Of a DNA stretch of 64,000 nucleotides, positions 22,140-33,229 are shown in pieces. Both the position numbers and the translations under genes were made by a program. Under the pieces are notes generated by a model that saw only the letters and a program-made list of their open reading frames with translations, was not told where the DNA came from and did no database searches. The number at the start of each line of letters is the position of its first letter. The stretch's first letter is position 1. The stretch comes from Monodelphis domestica. Its lineage: Eukaryota; Chordata; Mammalia; Didelphimorphia; Didelphidae. The stretch lies in contig NC_077227.1 in NCBI RefSeq assembly GCF_027887165.1, positions 76,192,305-76,256,304 on the forward strand, in the 5' to 3' direction.

Positions 22140-24180
22140 TTTGTTTCTTTTTTATTTATATTATTTATTTCTAGGTATTTCAGCCCCTCTGACCCCTTCG
22201 CACAACATAAAAGGCATCATCCTGTATATATAGATTAAGTCTTTTGCATTTTCATTATTCACTTCATTCTCTGGAGGTGAATATTCACAATTTCTTCTTT
22301 AGCATTAATATTTTTATTATTTATTATTATATATTAAATCTATAGCTGTATATAATGCTCTCTTGATTCTGTCTTTTCACTCTTCATTATCTCATGTAGT
22401 TCTTTTCATTTTTCAGATTAATCTGCTCTTTGTTTCAGATGGTGCAGTAGTATTCCATCATAATCACAATTTCATAATTCATTTAGGTCATTTCCTAATT
22501 GATAGACACTCCCTAGATTTCCATTTCTTTGCCACCACAAAGAAAGCTGCTATAAATATTTTGGGACATAGATGTTCTTTTCTTTTTCCCCTGATCTCCT
22601 TGGAAAATAGATCTGGGTCTGAGGGTATTCACAGTTTTATAGCTCCTTAGGTATAATTTCAAATTGCTTTCCAAAATAGTTGGATTAGTTCACAGTTCCA
22701 CCAACAATGTAATAGTGTTCCCATTTTTCCACATCCTCTCCAGCATTTGTCATTTTAGCCAATCTGATGTGTGAGATGATACCTCAGAATTGTTTTGGTT
22801 TGCATTTCCCTAATCAGTAGTGATTTAGATCATTTTTTCATATATCTATAAAAGGCTTTGATTCTTCATCTGAAAATTGTTGACTTCTTTTTGCCCATTT
22901 CTCAATTGGAAAATGGCTCTTACTCTCATAGATTTGATAACATTCTCTATATAGTTTAGATATGAGACCCTTCTCTGAGAAACTGTCTATGAAAACGTTT
23001 TCTCAATTTTCTGCTTTCCTCCCAATTTTAGAAGCATTTGTTTTATTTGTACAAACTTTTCACTTTAGTGTACTCAAGATTATCCATTTTATATCTCTCA
23101 CTGCTCTTTATCTCTTTTTTATTCATAAATTCCTCTATGCTGTCCATAAACCTGATAGGTAGTATTTTCCCTGTTCTTCTAATTTTCTCATACTATCTCC
23201 CTTTATGTCCATTATTTTAGTGAATGGTATTAGATATTAGTCTATACCAAGTATGGTGAACCTGTAGCATGGGTGCCAAAGATGACATGCAGTGGGCACT
23301 TGGTCACCTTTCCTCCCTGCCCCCTACCCCCAGAATTCATTATTAGAAAGGCAGTGAGACTTGGGTGGAGCTGCTCCTCTCCCCATCTCCACTATACCTG
23401 AGATCATTTTTTCACATCCCCTACCCCTCTGCTCAGCATCCCAATAGGAGCACACAGTGGGTAAGGCCGATGGCTCACAGGTGGCAGAGGTAGAGGGAGT
23501 GGAGCACTCAGGTCACTCCCCTTCACCTTTCTATGCTTGCTGAGGACATTCCTCCCTTCACCCACCCTTCTGTGTATAGCAGCCCAATGGAAGCCTTTCC
23601 TCCTTCCCCTGTGTGGGGTAAAGGGTGGGGGTGGGGTGCATTAAGCATGTTGTGAGGGGAGGGGCACAGCACTTGGTTTGGTGGGGTGGGATGGGGACAG
23701 GGCACCAGGAACTCTAAAAGGTTTGCCATCACTGATCTATACCTAATTTTTGCCAAACTACTTTCCAATTGACCCAGCAATTTTTACCAAAAGGCCATTT
23801 CTTATTCCAATAGCCTGAATCTATACTTTCATCAAATAGAAGGTTACTATAATCTTTTATTAGTTTGTGGTATGTCTATTCTGTTCCCCTGGTAGACCTT
23901 TCTATTTCTTAACCAGTACCAGGTAGTTTTGATACTTACTCTTTTATAATACAATTTAAAATCTGGTACTCCAACACTTCCTTCATTTACATTTTTTGTT
24001 AATTATTTTGATAGCCTCAATCTTCTGTTTCAAATGAATTTTGTTTTTATTTTTTCTAGTTCAATAAGATACTTTTTTGTTATTTGGTTTGGGATGGCAT
24101 TGAATGAGGAGATTAGCATTTTATTTATACTTTTTTTAAATTTATTTTTTCAGACTAGTGCTTTAATTTTAAATTTTTTA
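22140..24180 (-). mobile_element. Old L1 3' half, split by a hAT element
   Basis: In reverse orientation this follows L1 ORF2 C-terminal and 3'UTR sequence. Signature stretches such as AGTATTCCATCA, GATGATACCTCAGA and TTTGCCCATTTCTCAATTGG parallel those at 36000-36450 in the large L1. It is more diverged, so older. A 487-bp hAT sits at 23248-23734. Confidence 0.85.
23248..23734. mobile_element. Non-autonomous hAT transposon
   Basis: Ends are imperfect inverted repeats (CAAGTATGGTGAACCT on the left; the right end read backwards is CAGTGATGGCAAACCT). Flanking 8-bp duplications GTCTATAC (23240-23247) and ATCTATAC (23735-23742) differ at one base. The 8-bp duplication and CAG-type ends are typical of hAT elements. 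The interior is GC-rich with no transposase frame. It was inserted into the old L1. Confidence 0.88.
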
Positions 24181-24504
24181 TAATATGCAGAGTTTTGTGG
24201 GTAATTTTTCCTCTCTTGACCAATTAAATGTTCAAAGCATTAAATAATTCGCAGAAATCAAGTTCTCTATGCTGTCTGTACAAATGAAAGAACCTATATA
24301 TGCCTCCCAAATTCAATGTCTCTGGATAAAAGAAATAGTTCACTGTTTAAACAGAATTTACAGCATTACAAAAATGACCAGAATCTTCTTCTTTTAATCA
24401 TTTACTCTAACAGCAAAGATTACAAAGACAGATTTTGAATGATCAGAATGTAAAAGTACTTCTGTAAAAGTGCATTAATTGTTCTTCCCATTTAAGATTT
24501 GTGG

Positions 24505-24590
24505 GGTAGGGTATTTGATGTCTACTAATGTACTTATTCAATGTCATCCCAATTAAATTACTCATTTTGTTTCAAAGGAACCGCCCATCT
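24505..24590 (+). mobile_element. L1 ORF2 fragment
   Basis: Reads MYLFNVIPIKL in the + frame, the decayed counterpart of the [16 protein letters not shown] segment of L1 ORF2. Confidence 0.5.
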
Positions 24591-24834
24591 CCAGATCTGT
24601 GGTCTTAAGATGCAAAGATGGTGGACTCAGCCACAAATTGAACTTGAGGTCCAAGGAACATTTTGGGGCACAACTGAACACTTAGCAAATGCTTTTGGAT
24701 AGTTTGTGAGGAAGAGGGTGAGGGTGTGTCAGAAAGTAATGGAGGCTAATGTTCATTTCCTGGTATCCTTTAAGCCGGGGATACAAACTTTCCTTTGTTT
24801 TTGTTGCCCTGAGGCCTTGGAATCCAACTAGCAA

Positions 24835-24988
24835 GACAATTTAGGATAATAGGATCTTGGGATTTTGAGCTGGGAGAGGCCCTAGAGATCAGAGGCCTCC
24901 TACCTTCCCAGAGTTGTGGTGAAGAGCCAAGTGGGATAGTATTTGTGAAGTGCTTTGCAGGCCTTTAAGTGCTATGAAAATATTAGCT
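24835..24988 (+). mobile_element. MIR-type SINE 3' part
   Basis: GAAGTGCTTTGCAGGCC and AAGTGCTATGAAAATATTAG. Confidence 0.5.
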
Positions 24989-24989
24989 A

Positions 24990-25275
24990 GTATTATCATT
25001 ATATCAAAATAGCTGTGATTTCTATTGGTGGCAAAGTCACAGGCACCGCTAATAAATCTACGGTTGGTTGTCCTTCAACTCATAATTGAAGGAAATGCTA
25101 AATTTCATTAAGAGGTTAGTGAAAATAAAGTTGTAATTTTTTAAATCTCATCCAAGTTCACAGACATCTTGAAATCTATCCATTGATTGCCCATACCCAA
25201 GCCCCACCCCACCCCTCACTTTTCAGGTTAAGATCTCCTGATCTAGACCAATGTCCTTATTATACAGAGGAAAAA
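24990..25275 (+). mobile_element. hAT-like fossil, 3' part
   Basis: Contains GTGATTTCTATTGGTGGCAA, GAAGGAAATGCTAAATTTCA and AGGTTAGTGAAAATAAAG, and ends near GGTTAAGATCTCCTGATCT. It shares the AGGTTAGTGAAAATAAAG block with 51296-51495. It looks like a mammal-wide hAT-type element, family not named. Confidence 0.55.
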
Positions 25276-25350
25276 ACTCAGTCCCAGAGGAAAGGAAGTG
25301 ACTTGGCCAGGGTGACGATAAATCCTAAGTAGCAGAGCTGGGAATTTAAA
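25276..25350 (-). mobile_element. MIR fragment
   Basis: GGAAGTGACTTGGCCAGGGT and GTAGCAGAGCTGGGA. Confidence 0.55.
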
Positions 25351-25369
25351 ATTAATTTTCTTTTAAATA

Positions 25370-25427
25370 CAGCGTGTCCCCAAAGTCTCAGTGAAATGTT
25401 AAGCTTAAAGCACTTTGGGATATCCTG
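25370..25427. mobile_element. Miniature mariner-type element
   Basis: A 58-bp near-palindrome: CAGCGTGTCCCCAAAGT on the left and ACTTTGGGATATCCTG on the right, flanked by TA on both sides (25368-25369, 25428-25429). TA target and TCCC-AAAGT ends suit Tc1/mariner. It is too short to code. Confidence 0.7.
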
Positions 25428-25797
25428 TATAAATATAAAAACTTAATTCTGCCCTGTAGTAGCTTTAATCAGTTTTGGCCAGAGGAGTGGTTGTAATAGT
25501 AATGAGAGTGTACAGAATGCTTTCGGATTTACAGAGGAATAGCTAGTATGTGGCCACATGGGCTGTGCAGATTATGGGATGGAAGGGACCTGAAAAACTG
25601 GACTAATCCATTGCTTTCTCAGGGCAGGGTCTAGTGGCAGAGGCTGGTGGATGCTTCCTATTACCCCAGGCTTCACCTCCCAAGATATTTTGAACCCTGT
25701 AGGGAAGTATCTTCTCTCCTCTATTTCTTGCTCCTTCTGAATATCCCATTTCTTCCCAAGGCTGTTCATGTACTCTCTCCTTCTCTTCTTCTATTCC

Positions 25798-25915
25798 AGT
25801 AGTTTTCAGTTGTGTCGGACTTATTGGCAAAGATACTGAAGTGGTTGGCCACTTCCTTCCCCAGCTCATTTTATAGATGAACAGGGTTAAGTGACTTGCC
25901 TCAGGTCACACAATC
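25798..25915 (-). mobile_element. Type B SINE, shortened
   Basis: TTGGCAAAGATACTGAAGTG, CCCAGCTCATTTTATAGATG and AGTGACTTGCCTCAGGTCAC. Confidence 0.85.
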
Positions 25916-26034
25916 AATGCCCTTTGATCCTTCTTTTCAATACTGAGATTTATAAAGGTCTGGGTGAGTTATACTTCATAATCCCCAAGGTGAGACTCAG
26001 TCTTGAGCATGTCTTGAGATTTCCATCTGAATAA

Positions 26035-26435
26035 CTGGAAGGAGGCACTGTAGAGAGAGAACTGGATCAGAGTCAGGAAGATCTGACTTCAAATCCTGCC
26101 TCAGATACTAGTTGGGTAACCCTGGGCAAGTCACTTAACCTCTGTCTGCCTCAATTTCCTCAACTTTAAAATGGGGATAATAATATCTTAAAGTATGTCT
26201 CCCATTTTTCTCTTCCTTCTGTGGATTTACAGAGAGTCCCCAAAATTCTGTTCCATTCTATTCTATTAGAGTCTATGAAATTCTATTAGAGAGAGTCCCC
26301 AGAATTCAATTCTGTTCCAGCAAGCATTTTTCTTTCTGTGGATTTAGCATTTCTAGGATTATAAGTATCAAATGAAGTCATATTTGCAAAGTGCTTAGCA
26401 CCTTGCCTGGCATATAGTAGGCTCTTATAAAGTAG
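26035..26435 (+). mobile_element. MIR-type SINE split by a local duplication
   Basis: 5' part CTGGGCAAGTCACTTAACCT and TTAAAATGGGGATAATAA ends near 26195. The 3' part, CATATTTGCAAAGTGCTTAG and TGCCTGGCATATAGTAGG, resumes at 26375. The insert contains repeated blocks. Confidence 0.75.
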
Positions 26436-26663
26436 GCTTATTCCATTTCCCTTTCTCTTCCTTTTCTTTTCCCTCCCTTTAATCTTTGATCTTTACCCTT
26501 CTCTGTACATACAATTTCATCTTGTATCATTCCCCTGTCCAAAAACTTTTGGCAATCTTTCACTTCCTGTGCATTGGGAGGGGGCCAACCCCCTTGCCCT
26601 GGAATTTAGGACAATCTATAATCTGGTCTAATCTTACTGTCCAGCCTAATTCTTGCCTGCTTC

Positions 26664-26690
26664 AAAACAAAACAAAACAAAACAAAACTT
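26664..26690. repeat. (AAAAC)n tract
   Basis: Five units of AAAAC. Confidence 0.85.
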
Positions 26691-26942
26691 AAAATGCTTA
26701 TCTTCCATCTTAGAAGCAATATTGTATATTGCTTCCATTGTATTGTATATTATACATTATACAACAATATATACAATGTTGTATATTGTATATTGGTTCC
26801 AAGGCAGAAAAACAGTAAGGGCTAGGCATTGGGGGTTAATGACTTGCCCAGGGTCACACAGTTTATCTGTGTCCACATTTGAATCCAGGACCTTTGGCTT
26901 CTGAATCTACTCTCAGTTCACCAAGCCACCTAGCTGCCCCCA
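26690..26942 (-). mobile_element. Type A SINE with an AT-rich internal expansion
   Basis: TTATCTTCCATCTTAGAAGC, GGGCTAGGCATTGGGGGTTA and CACCTAGCTGCCCC. Positions 26713-26800 hold palindromic GTATATT repeats absent from other copies. Confidence 0.9.
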
Positions 26943-27084
26943 ATTCTAGCCTAATTATGACAAGTTTCCTCCAATCTGCTCTCTCTTTCTGAGACACACT
27001 TTGACCCTTTCTGTCTGATTCTGCCTTTGTTATTGGTCGATTCCCATCTGGAGACCACTATCTTCTTCCCTTTGCCAGCTTAAC

Positions 27085-27240
27085 TAAATTCAGCAAGCAT
27101 TTATTAAATGTCCTTGGAGTGTAAGGCACTATTCTAGGTGTGGAGGATACAAGCTAAGTGAAACAGTTTCTGATTTCCAGGAGATGATATTCTACTGGGG
27201 GCGTAAAACTTTTACACAACAAATACAAAGTATATTCGGT
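27085..27240 (+). repeat. Ancient interspersed repeat, 5' part
   Basis: CAGCAAGCATTTATTAAATG, AAGGCACTATTCTAGGTG and ACACAACAAATACAAAGTA; same family as 61675-62665. Confidence 0.5.
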
Positions 27241-27320
27241 CGCTTTTTAGTCATGTCCTCCTCTTCATGACCCCATTTGGGGTTTTATTGGCAAAAATAC
27301 TAGAGTTGTTTGTTTTTCCT
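27236..27320 (-). mobile_element. Type B SINE fragment
   Basis: CATGACCCCATTTGGGGTTT and TATTGGCAAAAATACTAGAG. Confidence 0.75.
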
Positions 27321-27349
27321 TCTGTAAAACACAAAATATAGACCAATTA

Positions 27350-27605
27350 ATGCAGCTAGGTGATACAGTGAATAGATCCCTAGGCTGTGAGTCACAAAGG
27401 CCTGACTTCAAGTGTAGCCTCAGACACTTAGTAGCTGTATGACTCTGGACAAGTCATTTACCTTCTCTCTGCCTTGGTTTCCTTGATTGTAAAATGGGGA
27501 TAATAGCACTTTACTCCCATGTTATTTTTTGGATCAAATGAGGTAATACTTGTAAAGTGCTTAGCAAATATTAAATTGTTATATAAATGTGTTAATGATA
27601 ATAAT
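27350..27605 (+). mobile_element. tRNA-headed SINE with MIR-like 3' half
   Basis: GCAGCTAGGTGATACAGTGA, GTAAAATGGGGATAATAGCA and TGTAAAGTGCTTAGCAAAT. Confidence 0.85.
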
Positions 27606-27654
27606 TTCAAAGAAGAAGTATGCCTTTCCTCCCTTCCTTGCAATTACTTAGAAA

Positions 27655-27815
27655 TGGAATAATGAACTCTGGAGTAGGAAGATGTGTCATAAAATCCTGC
27701 CTTCAGTGACTACTGGAATAAATAAGCAAGTGACTTAACCTCCCTGTGCCTCAATTTTCTCACCTGTAAAATGATGCTCTCTACCCCGAGACCTATGATC
27801 CCTATGAATGGCTGC
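27655..27815 (+). mobile_element. MIR-type SINE
   Basis: GAACTCTGGAGTAGGAAG, AAGTGACTTAACCTCCCTG and TCACCTGTAAAATGATG. Confidence 0.65.
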
Positions 27816-27861
27816 TCAGGAGGGAGATTTTGAGTTGCTCTTTGCAAGAATTTTACAAATT

Positions 27862-28024
27862 AGGGCTACTCAGTGGTTTGAGAGGTCTAGAGAGGGGAGG
27901 TCCTGGGTTCAAATATGACCTGGGACCTAGCTGGGTGACTCTGGCAAGTTACTTAACCCCCATTTCCTCACCCAAGTCACTCTTCTGTCTTAGCATCAAT
28001 ACCTAATCAATACCAAAGGGTGGA
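27862..28024 (+). mobile_element. Type A SINE
   Basis: GAGGTCCTGGGTTCAAATAT, AAGTTACTTAACCCCCATTT and CTCTTCTGTCTTAGCATCAA. Confidence 0.85.
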
Positions 28025-28634
28025 GGGGAGAGGAAGTACACACCAATAGAAAACTTACTTCTCTGAAAACCTTCCAGACTTTTGAGGGGCCAATCTATTC
28101 TAGCCTTCATCTATTTCCTCATTCTCTGAACTCCTTCCAGCCTGTGCTGCACAATTTAGCCCAACCCAGTGCTGGGCACATAAATTCAGTACCATTCCTG
28201 AGGACTGATTCGAAGAAAACAGACACCGTCCATGCCTCCAGGAATTTGCAATCCAAACACTCATTGACATTGACAAACACGTAAAAACCCATGCAGACTT
28301 GCACATCACAATGCCGCATGGAGCAAATGCGCAAAGCAAGTCAAACAAAGTATTTATGTTATTTACAAACCTTAATGCATGTGTTTTGCTTTTTGTGTGG
28401 TAGAAAATGAAGAGTGAAAAATGTAAGTTGCATGTTTAGAAAAGATGGAAATGAGGGAGACCCAATGCCTTGTTTCCAGCTGGTCTGGTAAAGCAAGAAC
28501 TCCTTAAAGTATGGAAGGGAGGGAGCTTGGCAGGCTTGGATGGGAGAAAATGTTCCAGATTTAGGGCATACACAGCCTTGGAGTGAGCATGGAAGAAGGA
28601 GGAATAATGAGGTGTCTGCAAGATTCAGCAAAAT

Positions 28635-28836
28635 TGGGGGCAGCTAGGTGTCTTAGTAGATAGAGAGCCAGGCCTAGAGATACAGGAGGTCCTAGTTACA
28701 GATCTGGTCTCAGATACTTCCTAGTTGTGTGACCCTGGGCAAGTCACTTAACTTGTCTAACCCTTACCACTCTCCTGCCTTAGAACTGGTACATGTTATT
28801 GACTCTAAGATGAAAGGTAAGAGTTAAAAAAAAAAA
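28635..28836 (+). mobile_element. Type A SINE
   Basis: GGGGGCAGCTAGGTGTCTTA, CTGGGCAAGTCACTTAACTT and a poly-A end. Confidence 0.95.
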
Positions 28837-28839
28837 GGA

Positions 28840-29170
28840 ATCACTGAGATGTAGTGGAAAAGTGCCTTTGGAATCAGATGACCTTGATCCTCATTCTAGC
28901 CTTGACAGTAATAAGCTTTGCGACCTCTGGAAAATCCTTTCCTCTGCTTGGGTCTCAGTTTCCCTATGTGTAAAACAGAATGGTTATATTAGATAAAGAG
29001 CTCTGCCTCTGGAATCAGAAGTTCTATGTCCAAAAATCCAGCATGTAATGTTTAACCCTCTGTCCCCTCAGGAAACTTCGGACAAATCAATTATTCTCTG
29101 TAGGCCTTTTCCCTCATGTATAAAATGAGGGGATTGGATTAAACATTCTGAGGATCCTTCTAGTTCTAGA
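28840..29170 (+). mobile_element. Two adjacent MIR-type SINEs
   Basis: CTTTGGAATCAGATGACCTT, CAGTTTCCCTATGTGTAAAA and again TGCCTCTGGAATCAGAAG, ATGTATAAAATGAGGGG. Confidence 0.6.
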
Positions 29171-29176
29171 TGTGTT

Positions 29177-29360
29177 TCAAGTGGTTCTTAATCTGGGGTC
29201 TATGGATAGATTTTAGAGCATCCATGACCTTGGATGGGAAAAAAATGGCATCCTTCTTATTTCCTGGAACTATTTAAAAACATTATTCTGAGAAGGGGTC
29301 TATAGGATATACCAGATCTCCAAAGGGGTCTGTGACCCACAAAAGGCTGAAGAACTTCTG
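29177..29360. mobile_element. Short inverted-end DNA element (hAT-like)
   Basis: GTGGTTCTTAATCTGGGGTC on the left and AGGCTGAAGAACTTCTG on the right form weak inverted ends; AAAAACATTATTCTGAGAA is shared with the copy at 21030. Confidence 0.5.
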
Positions 29361-29734
29361 CCTTGTGTGACTGCTAAGGTCCCTTCCAAGGCTAACACTC
29401 TACCTCTGAATCAGAACTCTTTGACTCACTATACCACAGTGCCAATCCACACTGGTATTGATTGGGCTCATACCATGCCCTCAGCGATGAGGTGGGATAG
29501 ATTTTCCTCATTCTGACTGGTGAGGCAAGACTAACGTAGGTAGGACAGTAGCAAATGAGCCCCAGAAGTGTATGTGATGATTTGTGTGGTGGCAGGCCAT
29601 GAGTTCTGTAGGAATCTGAAGGACAGGAAGGTCAGTGGCTATAGGAGCCATCAAGGAGAATTGTGGTAAAGGCAGGACTCACCACAGATCTAGAGTTGTG
29701 GTCCAGGTCCCTTCTAGGATTTTATAAGATTGAG

Positions 29735-30425
29735 AACTGTTAGAATTAATTGTGGTTGGACTGATAATATATTAATTAGGTGGTCGCCAGGGATTTAATT
29801 TCTAAACCCCAAAATGAATTACTAAAGTAAATGGAATTTATGGTAGTTTATTTACAATATTTACAATAGAAGGAAGATATTTAGGAATGAGAGAGAGAAA
29901 ACTCTGGCTTCTTCTGATACCAGTTAGAATCTCTAAGGCTCAGTCAGGGGAAGAGAGTCTCAAGAAGATGAACTTTACCTGGAGGCTTCATGCCTTCAGA
30001 AAGGCAGAGTCACTAAGTCAGCTTTTCACTCATCAATGGTGACAGTCTAAAAGAAGTCTGGGTGTTGGTCTTCCAGTTGCTCCTCCATCCTTCACTCTAA
30101 GCCTGGGTAAGTCACACCCCCTTCAGTTTTTTTCCCCCTCTATTTAAAGACCTTTTTCTCTTGTGTCACTTCCTCTCAATTTTCTCATCTACCAAACACA
30201 ACAGATGCTTTTCTCCAGGACTTCTGTTCTCACTTTCTCTGGTTATAACTTTTTGGGTTATTTAACACCTCTTTTGTTAAGTTCACCTTTTGTAGTTATT
30301 TAACACCTTTTTGTGGGTAAAATGGTCAGATTTACTTAAATACTAAGTTATCACCTTTTTGTGGAATACAATTCTAGCTTCACTATAAAGAAAGAACTAA
30401 GTATCTTCATTGTTACAATCAAGAG
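29735..30425 (-). repeat. LTR-like fossil (tentative)
   Basis: A non-SINE, non-L1 block of about 690 bp with an antisense AATAAA-like signal near its left part (AGTTTATTTACAAT), as expected of a solo LTR in reverse. No internal retroviral region accompanies it. Family and age are not determined; it looks old. Confidence 0.3.
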
Positions 30426-30434
30426 ATAGCTAAA

Positions 30435-30625
30435 TCCAATCTTCATAGAACCATGGGGGTGAAGTGATTTGCCCAAGTTCATCCTAGTACTAGATGACCA
30501 AGGTGGGATTTGAACCTGTCTGGTTTCAGAACTGATGCCCTTTATGCTATAGGCCAGTGGAGGTAGGTGCTATTATTATTCTCATTTTACAGATGAGGAA
30601 ACGGAGGCAAACAGGTTTAAGGTTT
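30435..30625 (-). mobile_element. MIR-type SINE
   Basis: AGTGATTTGCCCAAGTTCAT, GATTTGAACCTGTCTGG and CATTTTACAGATGAGGAAAC. Confidence 0.6.
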
Positions 30626-30934
30626 AAAAAGCATTGTGTTCTATACCATGCTATTTCCCTTGACTTGGGGCTCGGAAAAATAAGAGAAAAGGAAAGCATT
30701 CCAGGAGAAGGAGACAGTGGGCACAGCATACTTGTGGGACTAGGAGGAACCTAGGCCTCTTTGAGTAGAAAGCGTCTGTTGGAAAGCAGCAGGAGATAAT
30801 GAACTAGAATTATTCTGTGCCTACTTTGGCCTTAAGTAGGATCAGGCTGTATAGCTTTCTTTTCAGATATAGAACTGCATTTTTCTTTTTGTACATATTC
30901 AGATGTTTTCCACAGCAATTGTACATATTTTACT

Positions 30935-31085
30935 TTTTTAAAAACCTTAGCTTCTTAGTATTATTTCCAAGACAGAAGCCCAGCAAGTGCTAAGTATTTG
31001 AGGTTAAGTGACTTGCCCAGGATCACACAGCTAGAAAGTGTTTGAAGCAAGATTTGAACCCTGGTCTTCCTGACTCCAAGGATGA
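30935..31085 (-). mobile_element. Type A SINE
   Basis: GGTTAAGTGACTTGCCCAGG, CACACAGCTAGAAAGTG and GATTTGAACCCTGGTC. Confidence 0.85.
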
Positions 31086-31159
31086 GCAAGACAAACACAT
31101 CTCACAACTTCATCTTCAACTGTTGAAATCTCATCTTTTTTTTTTTTAGATCCAGCCCA

Positions 31160-31240
31160 GATACTGTACCAGTATCTCTGCCAAGAATCCAAAAGGGGTC
31201 ATGAAGAGTCAGATGTGACTAAAACCACAACACCTTGTTT
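31160..31240 (+). mobile_element. Type B SINE 3' fragment
   Basis: ATCTCTGCCAAGAATCCAAA and GAAGAGTCAGATGTGACT. Confidence 0.7.
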
Positions 31241-31344
31241 ACTAGTGGAAGAGTGATGGATTTAGAATCAGAAAAACTAGCATTCAAACATGCCCTTAGA
31301 CTTGTATTTGCTTCATGACACTGGACTAGTCACTTTACTCTAAA

Positions 31345-31600
31345 ATGGGTATGGGTAGTATGGTAGAGTGGAGAGAGAGCAAGTTTTGATGTCAAGAAGA
31401 TCTGGGTTCAAGTCCTGCCTCATGTGGGCTGTGTGACCCAAGGTAAATCACTTAACCTGTCAAAGTTCCACACCTTAAGTTGCAGAGCAGGTGTTCTGCC
31501 TGATCAATAATTCTCTATACAGGGCAGTTCAAATGAGATAATGTGTATAAAGTGTTTACAAACCTTAAAGCATCATTGAAAGATGAACTGCTGCTACTGT
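31345..31600 (+). mobile_element. MIR-type CORE-SINE
   Basis: CTGGGTTCAAGTCCTGCCTC, AAATCACTTAACCTGTC and TTCAAATGAGATAATGTG. Confidence 0.7.
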
Positions 31601-31854
31601 TTCTATTGTTTCTTATTAGTCACTGCTGGCATTTTAGTCCTTAGCATCTCTAAAATCCTTTGAGACAGCAGCAACCTAACTATTGAATTGGAATTAAATG
31701 TGATTAAATGTGATTAAAATTAGACATTGTGTCAGGGCCAGCCACAGCTGGTGTCATAATAGCCTCTTACCTTCTAATGGCACTTTAAATTTGCAAAGCA
31801 TTTTCTATAGGAACACAACTACAAAACACTTTCCACACAATTAGAAAAAAACAT

Positions 31855-31985
31855 TAATTGTTCATGGGTAGGCTGAACCAATATAATAAAAATGATTATT
31901 CTCCCCAAATTTATTTACCTATTCAATGCCACACCAATTAAATTACCCCCAAATTATTTCATAGACCTAGAAAAAAAACAAAACA
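31855..31985 (+). mobile_element. L1 ORF2 fragment
   Basis: The + frame gives [20 protein letters not shown] and FIDLEK, matching the L1 ORF2 segment [18 protein letters not shown] in the large L1. Only this internal piece remains. Confidence 0.8.
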
Positions 31986-31989
31986 CTTT

Positions 31990-32105
31990 ATATATCCATC
32001 ACTGTTAGCCATTTTACAAATAAGGAAACTGAGAAACAGAAAGTTGAATCATTTACCTATAGTCACACAATTAGTATCTGAGTCAAGCCTAGGATTTCTG
32101 ATTGC
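31990..32105 (-). mobile_element. MIR fragment
   Basis: CATTTTACAAATAAGGAAAC and ACCTATAGTCACACAATTAG. Confidence 0.65.
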
Positions 32106-32144
32106 AAATGGAATACTCCACTCCACTCCACTCCTACATCAACC

Positions 32145-32255
32145 ATCCATTGTAGGATATAAGTTCTTTGAGGGCCGATCCCTAGCTTTGTATCCTCAGC
32201 ACTTAGGGCTCTGCTCAAAAAAAAAAATGTACTTACTGAATGGATCGATGTCAGG
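32145..32255 (+). mobile_element. L2-like 3' end
   Basis: ATATAAGTTCTTTGAGGG, TTGTATCCTCAGCACTTAGG and TACTTACTGAATGGATCGAT. Confidence 0.5.
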
Positions 32256-32559
32256 CCTAATATCTACTAACTAGAAAACATTGTAGAAGTGTACTTGATT
32301 GCCATTAACATAGGCATCCTGAAATATGAAGTATGATTACAGAGGTAAAATTAGAAAGAGGCGTCACATGGAAAACTGCATATGCGGTCACCAGGAACAG
32401 TCTTCTGGCTGTGGAAGGAAGAACTTTCTAGTAAGATCTCCTCAGTGGTCTAATCTAGTTAAGCTTATTATTGGGAGGGGAGAGGGAAGACACTACACCC
32501 TGGTTGTATAATGGAGCCAGTATGCTCAGGGATGGGAGCCAGCATTAGTCAGTGCAGAG

Positions 32560-32715
32560 TGCTGGATTTGGATATTGATTTGAATCTGCCACATATTCCC
32601 TTTGTAATGTTAGGTAAGTTACTTAACCCGTATGAGATTTGTAAAATGAAAGTATGTTGATATAGATAATATATAAAGTCCCTTCTACCTCTGAGCCCAT
32701 GATCTTATGATACCT
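32560..32715 (+). mobile_element. MIR-type SINE
   Basis: TTTGAATCTGCCACATATT, AGTTACTTAACCCGTATG and CCCTTCTACCTCTGAGCCC. Confidence 0.6.
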
Positions 32716-32770
32716 TTATAATTCTTGGCACAGTGCAGCTGCTCATTACTTAACAGGCCATCTCTACTTC

Positions 32771-32824
32771 ATCCATCCATCCATCCATCCATCCATCCAT
32801 CCATCCATCTATCCATCCATCCAT
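32771..32824. repeat. (ATCC)n microsatellite
   Basis: Thirteen near-perfect ATCC units with one ATCT. Confidence 0.95.
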
Positions 32825-32911
32825 TTACCTACCCATTCATTCAGTTTGGGAAGGGACACATAAGATAAATAGGTCCCCCTACCTTAATCTCTTTGAATTA
32901 ATAACATAGAT

Positions 32912-33010
32912 GATAAAAAATTATTATATTATATATAATAATGTATAATATATTAGATATAATAATAGGAATATAATAATATTAAATATACTAATAACTA
33001 TAGTCATGAA
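32912..33010. repeat. AT-rich low-complexity tract
   Basis: Runs of TATAATAAT-type units of varying phase. Confidence 0.8.
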
Positions 33011-33229
33011 TTAAAAAGTTATATGGCTCAAATGACACCATTATATGCTCTATAAATATTAGTACCCATTAGGTAGATACCCAGCGCGATGCTTGGCACT
33101 GTGGAGAATACAAGAAAAGTCTAATATAGCCTTGTCCTAGAATATTTTTATATACCAAAGAAAAATTTCAAGACATTAAAAAATTATGTACAAGTTCAGA
33201 CATTGTAGTCATGTATCATTAGAGAATGA

